Shown here one piece after another: positions 1 through 12,095 of a stretch of 64,000 nucleotides of DNA (position 1 is the stretch's first letter; each line of letters opens with the position of its first letter). The position numbers and the translations under genes were made by a program. The stretch comes from Lycocorax pyrrhopterus obiensis (Eukaryota > Chordata > Aves > Passeriformes > Paradisaeidae). The DNA is taken from assembly GCA_014706295.1 (NCBI GenBank), contig JACSVZ010000037.1, positions 124,001 to 188,000 on the forward strand, read 5' to 3'. The notes under the pieces were generated by a model. The model made no database searches. It was given only the letters and a program-made list of their open reading frames with translations, and was not told the DNA's origin.

Positions 1-759
1 TGATGTTGCAGAGCTCCTTGTACCTTTTAACTGTAAAAACTCTGCTGCTTTTGAAGCTGCATAAGCAGTCCTATTACTGAGAGTACTGTGTAGAAAATAA
101 GAGCCCCTCCAACATCTTCCCTGCTGGTAAGACATTGCAAAAAACTTCTTTTCCTTTAAAAAGGAGCGAAGAGCCTTGCTTTACTGTCAATAGAGGGTGC
201 ATTTCTCTGGCAAACAGCATAAAATAAATCTATTTAAATACAGGTAATTTGGTGCAAAGGAATCGATTTTGCTATCGTGGTATGTTGGATTACACTGATT
301 TCTTTTTTTTTTTAATCAAAAGACTGTGGGGCAGGTCCATAGTTTGTTCCTGTGCACAGCTATATAGCTGTTTCCCTCCATGTTTTTGCAGACTGTCTCA
401 GAGAGTTGTTGCTATGTGTCCCTCCTGATAGGTTTTGTTTTTCTGTCCCATTTAGCATGAGAAATTCCTGGCTAGTTAGTCCAGCCCCATACTCCAGAAA
501 TGCTCATCTTGAGTGATCCCATTTCTAGAGGAGATGGAGGGTAGTATAGAAATGGCAGTAGTAAGCCTTTAGACACCCATGGGTTCTTGGCAAAAGATGC
601 AGGGGCTTAGACCATCTGGTAATTGCTCCACTGGTTACCTGCAGCTGGGCACTAAATATGAGATGTCTACGGAAAATAGGTATTTGGTCAGCTTAGGCTG
701 TCGAGCTGTAGAGTTGGCTCATTTTGTCTCAGCTCTTTCCCTCTTTATCAATAGGGTGC
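1..759. other. Non-genic sequence, nothing recognised
   Basis: No exon, repeat family or RNA gene is recognisable here. Open frames are short and in no family I know. It is treated as the start of the gene-poor interval upstream of FBXO2. Confidence 0.5.
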
Positions 760-1135
760 TGCCATGGTTTAACCCCAGCTGGCACCTAAGCACCACAAAG
801 CCACTCACTGTGGCATCATCCCCCCAGTGAGATGGGGGAAGAACCGGAAAAGGTAAAACCTGTGGATTGAGATAAGAACAGTTTAATAATTGAAATAAGG
901 CAAAATACCATAATAATTGAAGTGAAAAGAGGAAAAAATACTAAGAGAGAGAGAAATAAACTCCAGGAAAACCAAGTGATGCACAATACAGTTGCTAGAT
1001 TCCCAGCCCATCTCTGGGCAGCAATCAGCCCTTCCCAGCTTGGGCAAGAGGCTTTCTCTTTTGCCCCAGTGGACACTGTCTGGAGTGAGGGTGCAGAGAG
1101 CAGAGCCCTGGCAGGTGTTGAGCAATGGGGATAGT
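760..1135 (-). mobile_element. Avian ERV LTR fragment, probably ERVK-like
   Basis: The block opens with TGCCATGGTTTAACCCCAGC and continues through a purine-rich, AT-rich stretch. Read on the minus strand this is a terminal segment ending GGGGTTAAACCATGGCA, which I recall as typical of a common bird endogenous retrovirus LTR. Only the end near 760 looks intact. The other edge is estimated, and no matching target duplication was found there, so the copy appears truncated and old. The family name rests on memory of the motif, not on a search. No retroviral coding sequence is attached. Confidence 0.55.
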
Positions 1136-4100
1136 GGGTAGGGATGGAGCTGACTCGAGGTTTCTCCTTTCCTTGGTGCCTGTCAGTCATAGCACCCATC
1201 AGACTTTTAAGGGTAGGGGTAAGATGTGAAGGGGAGGATTGAATTATGGCAGGAAAACTACCAGATTTCTCAGTTTTTATCTGGAAACTTATGTTCAGAT
1301 TTGCCTTTGTGGCCTGGGTAGTCTAATAATAAATTGATTTCTCTGTGCCTTGGCACAAATTACAGAAACTCTGTCAATATAACGCACTTGATTTAATCAA
1401 TAAAAAATGGGCTGGGGACTTCAGACTCTAATTTAATCATTGCAGCATTGCTGGTGACATTTCAAGTGACAGATTCCCCATTAACCTGGGGTACCCTGTT
1501 CAGCTTGTTCCTGCAGTACCCTCTGATCAGATGATGTTCGGTGGGAAAGCCCTGCACTGACACTGCTGTTTGTGAAGGAGCTGAGCAGTGATGGGGAAGA
1601 GAAGAGTGAGACTCCAGGTCTGGATGGTGCCACTGCCTTAGCAGATGCGCTGCTGGCTCCGTACTTACATCCCACTGTCGTGCTGCAAGCTTAATAATGT
1701 TTGGCAGCAATTAATTAACACTGTAACAACTGTTTTCTGCCAGGAAATTGCACAGGTACTGCAGATCAGGATGCTCTGCTCTGCTGGTGGGAGGCTGGGG
1801 CTGAGATGGGACTTTGACCCCAGTCCCCAGTAACAGCAATGCTGCTGTGCACCCCCAAAGCTGAGGGAAGAACTCTCCTTGCTTCTGAGGAAAGGTCACC
1901 ACTTGCAGAGGGTACAGCCTGTAGCCACAATGGAGAATTGTCAGACACGGAAAGATAAGTGAACTGTCTCTTTCCCTTGCTCATGTTTTTCAGAAGCACT
2001 GCATTGTGAGACACTTGTCTCATCTACAGGTTGGTCTGAATTCAGTGTACTCCCTGTGTGTGGCCAGTGTGCTGTCGGCATATGGGGTGGTTCTGACCTG
2101 TCCAACTGCATCTTAGTTCTGGTAGAAATGCTGTTTGGGCTGGGGTTGATTTGTACTTGGAGGCAGGACATAGTTCTGCAGAGTTAGGAGCTGTTCTGCA
2201 GTGGGGGATCTCCTGCCAAGCCAGTGAAGTCTATGGAAACCTGAGACTGCAGCAGGCTCTGGAGTGTGAGAGTGTCCAGGAAACCACACTTCTCCATCTC
2301 CCATCAGAGCCAAAGGGGTTTGAGGCATTGAGATTCTCCCCACAAGGACATGTGCTGCCCTTATGTCATCTGAGTAGGGAGCTGTTGCTTGCTTCACTTC
2401 ATCAGTGGTATTTTCCTCTGACCTGGGGCTGCCTCTGTGAGGCTCAGTCCAGACCCTATTCTCCATGCTGTCACTGTGCACTGTTCCCTTGGCTGCTGTG
2501 GGGAGAGGTCTCTCTTCGTTGCTCCAGTGGAGCTGAAATGCTGCCAGCTCCTCCTGGGCCTGGAGCAGCAGTTGCTGCCAGCTCTGTCTTTCACATGAGC
2601 CCTTTCTTCTCAGCAGGGCAGATGGAAAACACATGACCCCCTCTGCTGGCAGACATCTCCCGTTGAAATATAATTTCAAGCCAATACAAAATTCATTCAT
2701 ATCATCACTGTGAAATGAACAGGCAAGGGGTTTCCTTGCTTTTCCCATTAAGAATAAATCTGCCCTCTGAGACAGCCTGCTTACAGCCTTAAATGAGCCT
2801 CCCTGTCTGAAGCAGGATCACTGCCTGCTCTGCAGGATGCGTCATGCTTGCTGAGCACCCTCTTGTCATACTGTTCCTCCTGCTTGTGGGGCTGCTGGGA
2901 CTCCCTCCCTGGGACTGGCAGTATTTCAGCCCTGCTGCTGACACTGGGAGTTTTGTTTGGCTGGGGCAGGCAGATGGTGCCAGGACATAATGTTGAGACT
3001 AGCTGAAACTTCAGAAAGAATTTTTGTTGTTGTTTTAGTGAAGAAGGTTATTCTGCTAATTTAATTCAGGGCTCTCAAGGCTATGGATGGACTAATTTGT
3101 GTGTTAGCTGAGGCAGAGGGAGCCGGTGGTATGAGGTCTGACACAGGAGCACTTGCATGGGACAAGCTGCAGGACAGTAAAACACTTCTCATCCATCTCC
3201 TCTGCACTGTGACGAGTTTGGGATTGGGATGAAGGGTTCTTTTGAGAGAAACTTCAGAATCTTTGAGTTTATTTAAAATAACTTATTCCTGAGGTTTATT
3301 TTTAGCTTGCTATGGCAGTGAGATGAAAGCATCTTCCAAGCCTCTCTAAATGGGGAGCTACTTGCTTCTCCTCACTGGATCTGTTTTATAGTTGAAGGAA
3401 GAGAGTAATAGAGCCTGAAATGTAATTATATGTCTCGTAGCATGGGGCTGTTCCACAGCAAGACCTTTGCTCTGTGCCTAGTGGTGAGGAGCAGGGCTCA
3501 GCTGCAGGATTTCCACAACAGAAATGATGCAGCTGTTGGCTCCCCACTCCCCACCCCCAGCTCAGGAGGCCCTGAGCAAAGAGGATGATGCCGTGGAGCC
3601 TTCCTTGGGTCAAGGCTCGGAGGTATTATGATTTGGTCTGGGCTGGCACAGGCAGCTCTGTCAGTTTGACTGTTCAGTGTTCACCATGAAATGCAGAGCC
3701 TGCTTGGGTTGACTCTGATGGGTTCTTGTGATATGAAGGGCTTACACTCGAGACAACCAGAGATTGTCTAAATGGCCTCTTCCCTGCCTCACCTATGCTG
3801 GATGGAGGCTCTGCAGAGCTCGGTGTGCTGCAAACTGACAGCAACTGGCTCTGCAATCTGTGCCTGCCCAGGGCATATCCTGAGGGAGCAGCCCAGTGCT
3901 TAGCCCAGTTTTTTTGGGTTTGCTAACAAGCATAAGCCACTTTGTGCTTACACTTGTATAAAATTGTTGAAGGAAACCACTCCCCTTGTTGAGGTGATTT
4001 TCCAAGCATGGTCAGTAGGGATGACCAGTCCTTATCTCCTCCTATCCTAACAGTGAGCTGAAGTTTCACAGCTGAAAGCTGCTTATAATCTATTTGCGCT

Positions 4101-4611
4101 CCTTGGCACTGCCAGGAGAGCAAAGGCCTTGTGGTAAACTGATTTAGCTCAGAAAAGTTGTCTTGTCTTTGCTCTATGCTATGTTCTCCCTTTAAACCCG
4201 TTCCCTGAGACTGGAAATTACCTGGTCACTGATTATATGGGCTATACAAATTTTCCCTTCTTTGCTAGCACTCAAAGGTTCTGTCACAGCCAAGCCCAGC
4301 AAGAGGCAGAGGGTACCTGTAGGTAACTGGTGGAACTGGAAGAAATGGGGATCTGGGCATGCAACATGGGATGAGGTGATCTTCATCCTGTGCTCATGTC
4401 AGAGCTGGAGGAGACAAAGGAGCAAAGGGCTCTGCTCAGCAAACTGCTGGGTAAAAGCAGTGTACATTTTGCTGCCTATGGAAACTGGATAATATCCTGA
4501 GCTGGCACTGCTTGGCTGTAAAACACTCTTCTCTGACTTGGCTTGGATTATGAAGGAGGGTGAGGCATGTTTATATACCAGCTGTACTGCTGACCTAGTA
4601 ACTAGGATGTA

Positions 4612-4668
4612 GGGGTTTTGTTTGGTGGGGTTTTTTTTGGTTGGTTGGTTGGTTGGGGTTTTGTTGTT
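4612..4668. repeat. G/T low-complexity tract with (GGTT)n core
   Basis: GGTTGGTTGGTTGGTTGG and flanking GGGGTTTT runs form a strand-biased simple repeat of about 57 bp. A tract with the complementary composition lies at 28096-28210. No larger element was recognised around it. Confidence 0.8.
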
Positions 4669-7260
4669 AAAGGATGGAATTGGTCCAGTTTGGGCTGTAC
4701 AAAGCAGCTTTTTAAAGCTGGTCCCACTGTGTGAGTTGAAAAAGTGTTGAAATAAAAAGAAACAACAGCACCTTCATAAAGAGGAGATCTTGAAGACTTC
4801 ATCCTAATCATACGGATGCTTTCTGCATTAAAGCACTACCACAATGAAAATGTGCTAAAGGCTTTGCTGGAGAAGCCATTAAAACAGATTAGTGCATCTA
4901 TCTGCACCATAAAAAGGTCCTTTTAGTAGGAGTGCCCATAATTCCAGCTGTCACAGACAAGAGACTCCTGAAATGCCCTGGGAGCAGCCATTAAAACTGG
5001 GGAAGACTCAGCCACATGATCTTGCTTTGATTGTTTTCAGTGCAGAAAGTACTTTGACCTTTGGGCTGTCATTGCTGGGGAACCTCTGCCTAGAGGAATT
5101 AATGAACCCTCATTATACCAAGATAATAGTCACCTCATTTCCCAGCCGGCTGCGGGGAGGAGGGTGAGGGCAGTGCTATGGGATGTGCTGTATCATGTGG
5201 CTTTCCCTTGGTTCCCTGACCTGTCCCCACCTCCCTGAACACAAATGTGAGCTGGTCAGACAAAGGCTGATGTGACCCAGGGCCTGAGAGGGGCAAGCTC
5301 CAGCAAAGCTGGGGAAAAGGAGCTTGCAGAGATCCACATAGAATCAGGGACACTAGTCAAGGTGGGATGAGAAACTTTGGAGCTGTAACAATCAGAACAT
5401 GATTTTTCACTGGAAAAACTTTGATGTCTATCCACATCCCCACCTCTAACAAATATATGTGTTTTCTAAAAATAACATCCTCCCCCACCTCTGAGACTTT
5501 GGCTTAGGTGAAGTTACATTTTCACATGAAAAATATGATGAGGAGAAATATCTTGCCACGTTGGCCATGGTTTCTCCCTCATCCCCAATGAAGTAATGGA
5601 AATAAAAGGACAGATGCACAGGGCTGAAGGAGCTGGGGAGTATATGAGAGACCAGAGGCAGGATTATATTAGCATCAATGCATTTGAGTTTCTGTCCTGG
5701 TAACAATGCAGACACCAGTCCCCAGATCCCTGTTTTGATCCTTTTGAGCTGGGAATATAAAAGGAGTGCTCTTCCATATTCAACAGATGCATCTGAAGAA
5801 GGAACAAAGGGGAGAGAAAGTGCCAGATCTTTTAAGTTCTTTGAGAAACTTATTTTAAGGGGGGAGGGGGAAGGAAATTAGCAGGGTTTAAAACTACAAG
5901 AAAGAGAGGGAGGAAAGGAAAATCATAATTTTAACCTGTAACTGTCCTCTCTGCTCCTTTCCTTTGCTGAAGCCCCAGCTTGTGTGTCAGATAAAGGCAT
6001 TTGGGATGATGTCTGTGTCTCCATCATTTAACAGATGTTTATGCCATCTGAAAAATATACATTGCATTCCCAAGCAAATAGCCATGGCTTTTGATGAGTG
6101 AAGAGGGGCAACTGTGCTTAGGTTTGGGGGCATCTATGAACTTGTAATAATAGCTGCTGGTTTAGCAGTGAGACTACATTTTTCTTTAGTGATTTGACTG
6201 TATATATAAATTATAGTCCAGTTTTCTCCATCAAGATTCGTTGGGGAATTCTGTTTTTGTTTATCTTTTAATCTTTTCATTCTTTTAATGATGGTGTAGG
6301 AGGGCGAGTAGCTTTTATAGTATATGCAGCTATGGAAGTGGACACTTGGCAGCACCAGCGTTTGCAAAGGGTCAGATTGTTTTAACAGAGATGCAAATTA
6401 CTGTTGTTCTTGTATTGAATCCCAGAGCAGGTGGAATCCTTCCTTCCTCAAGAGAAAATGCCAAGAAAAGTCACATCATAGCTTTACTATTACTGCAGAG
6501 CACTGATCAGTGACTGTAAAGTGCTGCTGCATTTTATTTGCTCCCATTTACAGTCAATTGACTGACCTGCACTCTCCAGGAACAGCCATGGGATTAGAAC
6601 TTAATGAGTCGGTGGCAGGGGGGACAGAGAGAGGTGTCTCCTCTAAGCATGGGTGAAAGGCCCATTTATGTGTCTTATGAATTACGTTAAAATCGATGGG
6701 ACTAGATAACATCCAAAGTTCATTGGCATTTAAAAGTGCTCTGTGGCTGTTAATGGTCACCCAGACAGGCACCTTGTAGCCCCTCTGGGGCTGGTGCACG
6801 TGTTCTGAGGGCTCAGTCCCAGTGGGCAGCTGGTGTCCTGGCACAGGTGGGAGGAAGCTGCTTAGGTTAGTCCTGTTTCTGTACCAAAACAACTTGTGCA
6901 TATACAGTGATCTGCTGTGGAGTGATTCCAGAGGGACTATTCCAAGGGCAGAAGGCCCTGCCACAGACATATCAAGTGTGGTTTATGCCTGTGACAGCTT
7001 CATTTGTGAAGTGTGGAGCTGTGCATTACTTCCAGGCTGCCTCTGTTTGGAGAAAAAGCACGAGGTACCAGCCCTTCAGAGGCAATTCACTTTCACAGGG
7101 CATCCTGCATAGGCACAGTGCCAGGCCGAGGGCTCAGAGCACCCCCATCTCATCCTTGCTAGAACCAGCCTTGTAAGGACCTGCACAGCCCAGATCTGAG
7201 AGTGGTGAATGATCGCCTTGGTACAGCTGCTTTGTAACATAAAATAAAAATAGACCATTT

Positions 7261-7540
7261 TCTATATGTAGAAGCCTGCAAGGTAATTAATATCCTAGCC
7301 ATTAAATTCCACTGCAGTATACTCAGTGTTAATAAGCTAGCTAAGAGCTCTGCTTGAAATTAATAAGTTGCAAATGACCTAAGGGCCGCTGCTTCATGCT
7401 TGCTTTTTTCCCCACGTACCCACCCAAAATTACAGAATTTAAATAGAAAGACAATTTTCATTTACGAGCTAGTATCATTATTCATAACTGGAGAGTTTTA
7501 AGGAATAAAAAGCCTTTCTAGTTAATTAGGAACTTCAGCA
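7261..7540. promoter_or_regulatory. AT-rich patch dense in homeodomain-type cores, possible enhancer
   Basis: The stretch is rich in TAAT/ATTA cores, including GTAATTAATA near 7283, ATTAAATT near 7301, GAAATTAATAAG near 7357 and GTTAATTAGG near 7521. The composition is unlike the surrounding sequence. This is an inference from base content only: no alignment is available, and AT-rich DNA yields such cores by chance. Confidence 0.25.
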
Positions 7541-8625
7541 TCTCAGGGAAACTAGGAAGGGAATAAAATCTGGGTTTGACTGAGGTGCACAAATATAAAG
7601 CACAAATCAAATGGAAGGGTAATGTAATTTCTGCAGAAATTTTTAAATGCGTGATCCTTAGGGTCCAGCTGTCTGTGCAGAGAACATGAAGCACACCAGA
7701 GGTAGAGTTGCCACATGTCCAGAGTATTTCCCCAACTCCTGGCTGCTTTCAGGAGAGGAAGATGAGGGATGTGCTCCAAGGAGGAAAGGGGGAAAGGAAG
7801 AGTCTGATCAGCTTCTGATCTGAAAGATTAAGTCCTGTCGCCCTGAGATTTGCAGTCTTTTGATGTTTTCATTTCTGTGATGGAGTTTCTCATGCACTTT
7901 CTGTAAACTTAGTTATGTTTGGCTAACCATTCCTTTTTGTTTTCATTCCTTCTCCTGAGGCGGAGAAGTTTGATGAACCTTTTCGTCTGACCGGCGTGGT
8001 TGGAGAGGTGGTGACCTCATCCTCCAATCCACGGTCATTCCTAAGAACATATATATATATAAAGTAAAATAAACAGCCTGGGGCTTTTCCTGGCTTCTTT
8101 CTGTCCTGAACTAAGCTGGGTCTGTGTGGTTCTTTCGTGTCCAAGTACGACATAGTCCCTTTTGCTCGTCCAGTCATGCAACTCTGGAGCTCTCCTGGCA
8201 CTGACCTGCTTGGTTTGCCTTTAGTTGAGCTGCTTGGGAGACGTGAGAGAGGTGCTCAAAAAGAACAGGAGCAGAACTGGGCAACTGCCCTTGCAGTCAC
8301 AAAGTTGAGATGACTGGGCCAAAATCTCTCCCCTTCAAAAAGGGGGCCATGGTGCGAGAAACTTGGAATGCTTTGATGTATAACTGGCTTTTTTTCTTGC
8401 TCACAGGATCACCTGTGATGTTACCTACCAGCAGCAGAATCTCTAATAAAACAAATTAGGACAAGAAGACCTAGAAGTATAGCAATGCTCTGCTAATTAT
8501 GTGGCTTGTTTAGCAGGAGAGCTGGGCTGTGGTTTTGTTCCTGTCTTTTGTAAGAGAAGGTGGCATTGCTCAGAGCTGCTGAGGAAGGGGAGAGAACAGC
8601 CTTGGAAACTTGGGTTATTTGTATC

Positions 8626-9769
8626 TGTCTTGGTTTGAAAGACAGGTGTCTGCCAAGGAAGGCAGGAGCTTCCTTTGAAATTGAGAATATGACCCTGCCT
8701 CCTTCCAAATTATTATAACTTTGAAATTAAGGGGTTTTTTAGGCAAAGATATGGGAAAATGAGTAACAATTCTTTGCTAGTATGTATGTGTGTAACAAGG
8801 CAAAGAAACAACAATGGTAACAACAACCACAAACAAGAACAGCAAACCCAATAAACCGTTTCTTCTCACTCCTTAAACACTTTCCCCTCAGTGCAGTTCC
8901 GCTCACGGCCGCCAGGGGCGCTGCTGGCTCCCGGCCGGGCAGGGCGGGTGCGGTGATTCCCCCGCGCCTGCAGGGGGCGCTGTGGCGCGGGTCCGGCCGT
9001 CTCTGTGTGCCCGTGGACAATGGCAGAGGCAGCCGGCAGGAAGGGATGGAAAAGGGGCTTCCTTTACCTCTGGACAGCAAAAGGAGCTGTAGCAGGGACC
9101 TCGGAAGCTGCAAGCTGGAACTGCAGGGACGAGCAAAATCCTGGAGTAGTAAATGAGAGGTATCAGAAACTCCGCAGCTGTAGCTGGAACCGCGAGGTGT
9201 CCCAGCCGGCAGGGGGTGTGGGGCTACAGTGTAGGAAAAAACTCAGAGCAGTAGCAGAGACACAGCAGGGCTGGGCAGTGGCAGCCCAGCTCCTGGACAC
9301 AGCAGGGAGAGGCTCCCTTGGAGGGGGAAAGGGCTCGGGGTCCTGGGATTTCCCTTGAGGCACCCGAGCAGATGGTGAAGGTCCTTTGTTTTTAGTGAAG
9401 TAGGAGTTAGTAAGGTCCCAGTTCAATGGCCGCTCTCACGAGCAAAAGCTCACCCTACAGCAGGAGAAGCAGGACTGGGCTGGGCTCCAGCGGCAGCAGC
9501 TCCGACCATCTTATTCCAAAGCCGAGAGCAAGAGAGAGGTAGGAGCTGCACCCGATTGTTTTTCCCCAGCACAGTTCTGAGGGTATCTCTGCTCTTCCCA
9601 GAGAAAACCCCAGGTAAAAAGAGAGAGTAGCCAGCTGCACCCCTCCCCTGAGCTGTGGCCACTTCTTTTGTCTCTCTTAAGTACCCGGTCGTTATTGTTC
9701 CTTAGCAACACATATGGGAGAAAATTCTTTGAGAGAAAGAAACAAAAGGAAAACCCCTAACTTTCAACA
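8626..9769. mobile_element. Solo LTR, 1,144 bp, ERVL-like (copy A)
   Basis: The element starts TGTCTTGG and ends TTTCAACA. It is flanked on both sides by the same 5-bp word GTATC (8621-8625 and 9770-9774), the target duplication expected of an integrated LTR. Five bases is the usual length for ERVL-type elements. No gag, pol or env sequence is present, so it is a solo LTR. Its first 250 bp and its CpG-rich middle match a second copy inside the DRAXIN intron at 57086-58169, but the far end has diverged or belongs to a different subfamily. Transcriptional orientation is undecided: the CpG-rich promoter-like core lies nearer the low-coordinate end, which favours the minus strand. Confidence 0.8.
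8878..8989. promoter_or_regulatory. CpG-rich LTR core with two CTCF-like motifs (copy A)
   Basis: This 112-bp block matches 57326-57437 with a single mismatch (A at 8890 against G at 57338). It holds two similar words in the same orientation 58 bp apart: CCGCCAGGGGCGCTGCTGG at 8909-8927 and CCTGCAGGGGGCGCTGTGG at 8967-8985. The second fits the CTCF core (CCASYAGRKGGCRC) except at its third base. The first lacks one G of the run. Binding is inferred from sequence only. Confidence 0.55.
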
Positions 9770-9774
9770 GTATC

Positions 9775-10686
9775 CCTTGTATGTGTGTGGATCGCCTCTG
9801 TGCCAAGATATCGGTGTGATTCCTGTTTTCTGGTACTTAGGCAGTTCTTTCCACGCTCTGGAAACTGGGTGCTTCTACTGAGCTGCCGTGTTCAGAAGCA
9901 TCACTAATGTGCACAATGTCCCTGTAGCTCCAGATGCTCATCTTTTCTTCCATCCCTGCCCTATCCCGTAGGGGCAATTAGGGAAGAGCTTGTAAATTCA
10001 TAATTGTGGACCTTCTCAAACCTAGATTAATTCCTCCAGTCTATCAGATGAATACATATATATAAGTGTTCTTAAAAATGCACTATCCTTCACTCAATGA
10101 GGTGTAATGAATCCATCATGTAAATACATGCTCAGATGCAGAATGGAAAAATCCTTAGGGTATTTTTCTAGGATTAATAGAAGGATGTTCTTTGGGTAGC
10201 TTGGCTTTTTTCAAAAGTTATAATAAAAGTGATTTAACTATATACAATGCACAGTAGTAAGTTAAAAGAGCTTAAGGAATAACTCACCTATGCTGCTGAG
10301 ATCAGATTCTGAAGAGTGCATCTTCCCATTTTAAAACAAAAAAAAAATCAGTTATTGATACAAGAAATGGTGTTTGGCAAATACGAATCTGAAATTTCTT
10401 GTTATCTAGTCCCTTTTCTGCTCTAGTAAGACTTAACCAGTTTTGCATTTCTAGTTTTCTATGGAACACGTAGTAAAGACTTTCTGAAGATGCTGAGCTG
10501 GTAGAAGTTGTCCCAGTGCTCTGAGTAGGGACAGGACTACCTGAAGCCAGAGTCTTCTGTCTGAGGTAGTGCTTGAGGCATGGCACGTAAAGCTAGGTGT
10601 GTTAGGAGCCTGCTGACCAGCAGAGACAGTTTGGCGGTGGCAGGGTTAGAGGAGGAATGTCATCTGGTGCACGGTAGCAGCTGTGG
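9775..10686. other. Non-genic spacer between two solo LTRs
   Basis: AT-rich sequence with no recognised exon, RNA gene or repeat family. A short alternating AT run lies near 10052. Confidence 0.5.
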
Positions 10687-10691
10687 CCTGG

Positions 10692-11215
10692 TGTCCTAGG
10701 TTACAGTGTAAGATGTAACCAAAAGCATGTATTCTGTTATCATCTTCACAAGCTGTTAGAGCAGGTGGGGCAATGTTCGTCATCTCCTACCATGACTCAC
10801 CCCTGGTAACTCCCTCGGGGAACTCTCTGTTTAATGGGCAATCAAGGACCCACCGCATGACCCATAGAATTACATCAGCCCATTGTGAGATGCTCTGCCC
10901 AGGGGGAGGAGCCAAATGTTCCCACCTGGATATAATCTGGGTTTGGAACAGCACGAGCAACCCTTACCTATGGGACTACCAGAGGACAAGAGCTACACCA
11001 CTGGACCTTCAGGTGAAGACCAGACCCTTTTCTACAGGATCGCTGCTTCAACAGGACCACTTCATCTGGACTGCTACCACCACCCTGACTAGCAGGGTGT
11101 CAGGTTGTATCCTGACTCTGTCACTGTTCTTGTACTATTACATTTATTTTAATTTTCTTATTAAATTATAATTCTGACTTGTGATCTCCCACTGGTTTGT
11201 TTTCAAACTAGCACA
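10692..11215 (+). mobile_element. Solo LTR, 524 bp, ERVL-like
   Basis: The element starts TGTCCTAGG and ends ACTAGCACA, and is flanked by a perfect 5-bp duplication CCTGG (10687-10691 and 11216-11220). Inside, in the plus direction, there is a TATA-like word (TATAAT, 10931-10936) and, about 230 bp downstream, an ATTAAA polyadenylation-type signal (11160-11165) shortly before the end. This order matches U3-R-U5 of a plus-strand LTR. No internal retroviral genes are attached. It shows no clear similarity to the 1.1-kb LTRs in this window. Confidence 0.85.
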
Positions 11216-11220
11216 CCTGG

Positions 11221-11734
11221 TGGGGCTGAAGGAGGATATGTGAATCCAGAGTACTTTTACTCATCTGAGCTCCACAAGTCACATACTTTGTCACTGGGGG
11301 GAAACCGCTACTTCTCTGTGCCTTGGCTTCTCTGGTAGAAATCCAGGTCCATGAGCTACACAGGGATTATTGGCTGTGGAATTGCTGAGTCTTACTGGGC
11401 TCTGATAAGTGCACTCTTGGAAACATTTCAGACCTCCCTGTGGTCTCCTGGTGTCTAATGCGTGCCACTGGCCCAGTGGTTCTCTGTTGTTTCTGTCTTT
11501 GGAGAAGGTGGTACTTGAGAGGGCCGAGGCTCTGGAGGACGGTTTGTAGTGATTGCTGCAAAGGGGGCCTTGCAGTGAGGGTTGGGGTTTGTGACTGTTC
11601 CCCTGGTCAGTCAGATTTTTCTTTCTTCCTCCATGTGAGCACTTCTGAGCTCTGCTGTGGGAGACGACAGTGGATGAGTCACCTCTCTCCTAAGGCAGGT
11701 GTTGGGTCTGGTAGGTGATTTGGAGCAGGCTGAG
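11221..11734. other. Non-genic spacer, nothing recognised
   Basis: No recognisable exon or repeat family between the 524-bp LTR and the CR1 piece. Confidence 0.45.
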
Positions 11735-12095
11735 GAGAAAGCTCTGGGGAGATGTCATTGCAGCCTTCCAGGACTTAAAAAGGGCTTACAAAAAAGGAGG
11801 GGGAGTGGCTTTATGCATGGGCAGATAGTGATAGGACAAGGAGCAATGCTTTTAAACTAAAATAGGAGAGATTTAGGTTAGATGTTAGGAAGAAGTTCTT
11901 TACTCAGAGTGTGGTACAGGTCCTGGCGCAGATTGTCCAGAGAAGTTGTGGCTGCCCCATCCCTGGAAATGTTCATGACCAGGTTGAAAGGGGCCCTGAG
12001 CAACCTCATCTAGTGGAAGATGTCCCTGGCCATGGCAGGGTGGTTGGAACTAGATGGTCTTTAAGGGCCCTTCCAGCCCAGGCCTTTCTGTCATT
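11735..12095 (+). mobile_element. CR1 LINE, 3' fragment
   Basis: The sequence follows the familiar avian CR1 3' region in sense orientation: 'cattgcagccttccagga', 'ttaggttagatgttagga', 'ctgccccatccctggaaatg', 'ggttggaactagatggtc' and 'aagggcccttccagccca' occur in the expected order. It is a 5'-truncated non-coding copy. The left edge is approximate. Confidence 0.85.

Larger units (their letters stand above)
1136..8620. other. Intergenic sequence with no supported gene
   Basis: No recognisable coding exon, RNA gene or full mobile element. The longest open frame (2113-2748, minus, 211 codons) has no recognisable domain and a competing open frame lies opposite it. Small simple repeats are present, for example an (AT)n run near 8049-8061. 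An AT-rich patch at 7261-7540 is listed separately. Confidence 0.5.
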
